The notes below the pieces were generated by a model. The model ran no database searches, was not told the origin of the DNA, and was given only the letters and a program-made list of their open reading frames with translations. Shown in pieces: positions 5,186-6,948 of a stretch of DNA of 6,948 nucleotides. A program made the position numbers and the translations under genes. Each line of letters opens with the position of its first letter. Positions within the stretch are counted from its first letter, which is position 1. Source of the stretch: Deltaproteobacteria bacterium (GTDB lineage: Bacteria > JAUYMQ01); contig JAUYMQ010000240.1 of NCBI GenBank assembly GCA_030698575.1, positions 1-6,948 of the forward strand, given 5' to 3'.

Positions 5186-5536
5186 GGCAGCCGCGAAACG
5201 AAGCCAAAGGAAGGCAAGACCGAACACAGCGAATCCCGAAAGAAGGAACACCATCTGACGAAACTCAGAAGCGCGAAGCCTTGAGAACTCTTGCGCCAGG
5301 TGTGGATCGGCGATCTCGGCGAACCCGCGCTGCATGACAAAGCGAAAGTAGGCGCCACGTTGGAGAATGTGGAAGTAGTGTGGAAATGGCCTCCCGAGTT
5401 CCGCGTATTGCCCAGGACACCGCTCCGCAAAGCGCCGGCACAGCTGACGCCCGCGACGGGCAGAGGCAAACACCCAAAGCCCGTTGATCGCGAAGAATAC
5501 GGCTCCTGCGAGCCCAATTGCGTGTTCGACCTGCAT
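5180..5536 (-). CDS. small two-helix membrane protein, UspB-like, in an integron cassette
   Basis: The product is 118 residues from ATG 5536. It has a transmembrane helix at about 4-24 (EHAIGLAGAVFFAINGLWVFA), a basic soluble middle (ARRGRQLCRRFAERCPGQYAELGRPFPHYF...FRFVMQRGF), and a second transmembrane helix at about 94-113 (QMVFLLSGFAVFGLAFLWLRF). Length, two-TM layout and the middle motif (C-P...Y..LG....F followed by R...F) resemble universal stress protein B of enterobacteria, but similarity is weak and function should not be transferred. The start lies only four bases beyond the core of attC 2 and the stop is in the core of attC 1, so gene and attC 1 make one mobile cassette. No ribosome binding site of its own is visible, since the attC occupies that space. 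Expression would depend on an upstream promoter. Confidence 0.8.
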   Translation of the reverse strand: MQVEHAIGLAGAVFFAINGLWVFASARRGRQLCRRFAERCPGQYAELGRPFPHYFHILQRGAYFRFVMQRGFAEIADPHLAQEFSRLRASEFRQMVFLLSGFAVFGLAFLWLRFAAAA

Positions 5537-5540
5537 GTCC

Positions 5541-5630
5541 GTCTAACGGATCGCGCTTAAGCTGCGGCGCGCGGATGAAAGATGCATTCCCTAATCTACG
5601 CGCGCCGCCAGCTTCAAGCGCTGGTTAGGC
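5541..5630 (-). repeat. integron attC site 2 (90 bp)
   Basis: Cores GTCTAAC (5541-5547) and GTTAGGC (5624-5630) flank an imperfect stem: CGCTTAAGCTGCGGCGCGCG pairs with the reverse complement of CGCGCCGCCAGCTTCAAGCG. Two extra bases on one arm are the extrahelical bases, placed as in attC 1, so both sites have the same orientation. On the minus strand it closes the HEPN-pair cassette; the TAA stop of the second gene (5625-5627) lies within the core. Confidence 0.9.
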
Positions 5631-6056
5631 GGCTTGCCCTCCGGGGGCACGATCCGACACACGATAGATGTAGGCATCGTGTATCAAATGACCATTGATC
5701 ACGTTTCGTGTAAACCTGATCCCGTTGACCGTAGGGCCAGTGCTAACGGCGGTGCGAAGGAGAGAAACGAGATAATGCCGAGGATCAACGACCTCGATGT
5801 CACTGAGCGCCAGCTGGCTGCGGGCGTCCGGGAGTGTGGCGAGTGCTGTCTGAATCGACTCGTAGGCCTGTCGAGGTCCGGACAGGGCGACGCGGGGGGA
5901 AGCGAGCACCAGCTTCCAAGTGTTCACCTCCGGCAGATAAAGCCAAAACGCGGCAAAGACCGGCCATTCGACCTCGTCGAGCTTCCGGACGAGATCAGCC
6001 CCGGCTTTCATCATGCCCTCAGTGAGGACGTTTTTTACCAGAGTGTCTTCAGCCAT
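5625..6056 (-). CDS. hypothetical protein, partner of a HEPN-domain protein
   Basis: The product is 143 residues from ATG 6056. No catalytic motif or membrane segment is evident. It opens with a helical part (TLVKNVLTEGMMKAGADLVRKLDEVEWPVFAAFWLYLPEVNTWKLVLASPRV), continues with helix AYESIQTALATLP and strand LALSDIEVVDP, and ends with strands GIRFTRNVINGHLIHDAYIYRV. The segment 'FAAFWLY....W.L.LASP' and 'LSDIEVVDP' match my memory of a small uncharacterised alpha/beta family found on mobile DNA. Its start lies 22 bases inside the end of the HEPN gene, so it is translationally coupled and probably works with that protein, as antitoxin, toxin or complex partner. The stop is within attC 2, so both genes move as one cassette. 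It carries no nucleotidyltransferase (MNT) motif. Confidence 0.8.
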   Translation of the reverse strand: MAEDTLVKNVLTEGMMKAGADLVRKLDEVEWPVFAAFWLYLPEVNTWKLVLASPRVALSGPRQAYESIQTALATLPDARSQLALSDIEVVDPRHYLVSLLRTAVSTGPTVNGIRFTRNVINGHLIHDAYIYRVSDRAPGGQAA

Positions 6057-6451
6057 GTAAGCACACCATGTGTATCGTCAGTCACCGCAGCCCATAGGTC
6101 GCGGGCTCCAATATCGTTGATTGTACTGTCATACCGACTGGTTTCGTTCCAGTCCTTTACGGTGCTCCAGTTAACCTCGAACGGCTTGTCTGTCGCGACC
6201 CTCTCATCAAACTGCTTCTTGAGCCCCGAGATTGCCAGCAATTGCCCCAGGTCGTGAGTGTAGCTCTCGAGGATGAGCTTGCGGTCAGGGAAATCATGCT
6301 CTCGTATCTGCTTGGCGACGCAAGCCTTTAGTGCGCACTCTACAGCGTACCCGATCAGGTAGTAGGCGCCATGGTAATGGCCGGCCTCGAGCAGCACCTT
6401 CGCTTCGGCAACCCGAATGCCAGCGAGGGCCTGAAGCTCAGCTCGGTTCAC
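6035..6451 (-). CDS. HEPN-domain protein in an integron cassette
   Basis: The product is 138 residues from GTG 6451. Helical HEPN features are visible: an N-terminal helix (ELQALAGIRVAEAKVLLEAG), the signature YHGAYYLIGYAVECALKACVAKQI (26-49), YTHDLGQLLAISGL (64-77), and a C-terminal W..TSRYD (101-108). HEPN proteins often act as RNases in toxin-antitoxin or defence systems through an R-x4-6-H motif. I see no such motif, so this may be a non-catalytic member or the binding half of a pair. The weak upstream GAG and GTG start lie about 33 bases from the core of the interrupted attC, making it the first gene of a two-gene cassette with the coupled partner. A toxin-antitoxin or defence function is plausible but not shown. 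Confidence 0.82.
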   Translation of the reverse strand: MNRAELQALAGIRVAEAKVLLEAGHYHGAYYLIGYAVECALKACVAKQIREHDFPDRKLILESYTHDLGQLLAISGLKKQFDERVATDKPFEVNWSTVKDWNETSRYDSTINDIGARDLWAAVTDDTHGVLTWLKTLW

Positions 6452-6483
6452 GATAACTCAAGCAATTGGAGAGTACGCAAGCC

Positions 6484-6502
6484 GCCTAACGGATCGCGCT
6501 TA
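6484..6502 (-). repeat. half of a third attC site, interrupted by an IS110-family element
   Basis: The core GCCTAAC (6484-6490) is followed by GGATCGCGCTTA, and 17 consecutive bases (6486-6502) are identical to attC 2 (5543-5559). After 6502 identity stops abruptly and no matching GTTRRRY arm follows. The other half should lie beyond the right end of the element. The core marks the upstream boundary of the HEPN-pair cassette. Confidence 0.8.
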
Positions 6503-6514
6503 GTTGGTATGAAG

Positions 6515-6619
6515 CGGTAGCTGGACCTCCACGGTCTCGTGGTGGCAAGCTGAGCCCCACACGCTTGTTCCCGCGCTCACCGTCTTGCGACGGGGCGCAC
6601 ACCGGGAGGCCAGCTACCA
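6515..6619 (+). ncRNA. structured 5' non-coding RNA of the IS110 element, candidate bridge RNA
   Basis: A closing helix pairs GGTAGCTGG (6516-6524) plus CCTCC (6526-6530) with GGAGG (6605-6609) plus CCAGCTACC (6610-6618): 14 bp with one bulged A. Inside are three further hairpins: CCACG-gtct-CGTGG (6529-6542, competing with two closing pairs), CAAGC...GCTTG (6546-6567, 12-nt loop), and GCGC-tca-CCGTC-ttgc-GACGG-g-GCGC (6573-6598, with an internal loop). The segment ends two bases before the transposase ATG. IS110 elements encode a bridge RNA, with internal loops that specify target and donor DNA, in a non-coding end next to the recombinase gene. Location and folding fit, but guide sequences are not proven. 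Confidence 0.5.
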
Positions 6620-6948
6620 ATGGATACGATAGGGCTCGATCTGCACAACCGCGAGAGTCAGCTGTGCGTGCTGACGGAGGCGGGGGAGATCGTGGAGCGC
6701 CGGATCGTCACCAGTCGCGCGCGGTTCACGGTGGTGCTCGGGGGCCGGCCCCCGGCGCGCATCCTGCTCGAGGCGTCGACCGTGAGCGAGTGGGTGGCCC
6801 GGCACCTGGAGACCCTCGGGCACGAGGTGATCATCGCGGATCCCAACTTCGCGCCGATGTACGCCACGCGCCGCCGTGGGGTCAAGACGGACCGGCGCGA
6901 CGCGCGTACGCTTGCCGAGGCCTGCCGGCTCGGGGCGTATCGGCGCGC
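6620..6948 (+). CDS. IS110/IS1111-family transposase, N-terminal part
   Basis: The frame gives 109 codons from ATG 6620 to the right edge, so the gene is truncated by the window only. The RuvC-like DEDD domain of this family is clear: IGLDLHNRESQLCVL with D7, ARILLEAS with E51, and GVKTDRRDARTLAEACRLGAYR with D91 and D94. IADPNFAPMYA precedes the last pair, as is typical. These enzymes are recombinases that form circular intermediates and are guided by a bridge RNA. The C-terminal half with the catalytic Ser is outside the window. The gene reads away from the cassette array. The ATG is preferred because the protein opens with the usual M-x-x-x-G-x-D motif. Only the missing half could separate IS110 from IS1111 subgroups. 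Confidence 0.94.
   Translation, partial: MDTIGLDLHNRESQLCVLTEAGEIVERRIVTSRARFTVVLGGRPPARILLEASTVSEWVARHLETLGHEVIIADPNFAPMYATRRRGVKTDRRDARTLAEACRLGAYRR

Larger units (their letters stand above)
6503..6948 (+). mobile_element. left part of an IS110/IS1111-family insertion sequence inserted in an attC
   Basis: The element begins at or within a few bases of 6503, where identity with attC 2 ends, and runs off the right edge. It contains a structured 5' non-coding segment and the transposase start. IS110-family elements lack conventional terminal inverted repeats, and a subgroup of IS1111-type elements is known to target attC sites specifically. The exact end cannot be set without the right junction. 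Confidence 0.75.

Noticed and set aside
5102-5630. CRISPR array
   Set aside because: The repeats are two attC sites with unequal lengths and large cassette spacing, without short regular direct repeats.
5634-6257. Plus-strand 207-codon open frame across the HEPN pair
   Set aside because: It is antisense to two genes with family resemblance, crosses their boundary and shows no protein-like composition.

Overview
The window is a GC-rich, G/C-ending-codon stretch of bacterial chromosome. Several genes use GTG starts and neighbouring genes are tightly coupled. The gene content suggests an uncultured deltaproteobacterial or Myxococcota-like lineage, but this cannot be fixed from the sequence. No rRNA or tRNA is visible.

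Layout, left to right. (1) Positions 1-198, minus strand: the first 66 codons of a secreted sorbosone/glucose-dehydrogenase-like protein. A divergent intergenic region with two perfect 10-bp palindromes follows. (2) About 361-3118, plus strand: a tightly coupled three-gene operon. It encodes a coiled-coil/Pro-rich/HEAT-repeat protein, a ParA/MinD-type ATPase with an N-terminal extension, and a protein with a short basic N-terminal peptide, a Pro-rich linker and a long coiled coil. Domain content, gene order and the K13/R15 pair in the last protein match what I recall of the Myxococcus xanthus PomY-PomZ-PomX division-site positioning system, in compact form. (3) 3115-3411, minus: a small coiled-coil plus one-TM protein whose stop codon overlaps that of the operon. 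(4) 3611-4511, plus: an ArsR-type repressor and an SRPBCC/AHSA1 protein in overlapping frames, behind a 22-bp palindromic operator. (5) About 4700-6490, minus: an integron gene-cassette array without integrase in view. Two complete attC sites (5102-5185 and 5541-5630) and one half attC (6484-6502) delimit a cassette with a two-TM UspB-like protein and a cassette with an overlapping HEPN/partner gene pair. The leftmost cassette gene has lost its attC. (6) 6503-6948, plus: the left end of an IS110/IS1111-family element. It has interrupted the third attC and carries a strongly structured 5' non-coding segment (candidate bridge RNA) followed by the DEDD transposase N-terminus.

The observations most worth following are the compact Pom-like cluster, the IS110 element in an attC with a putative bridge RNA, and the HEPN pair carried as one cassette.
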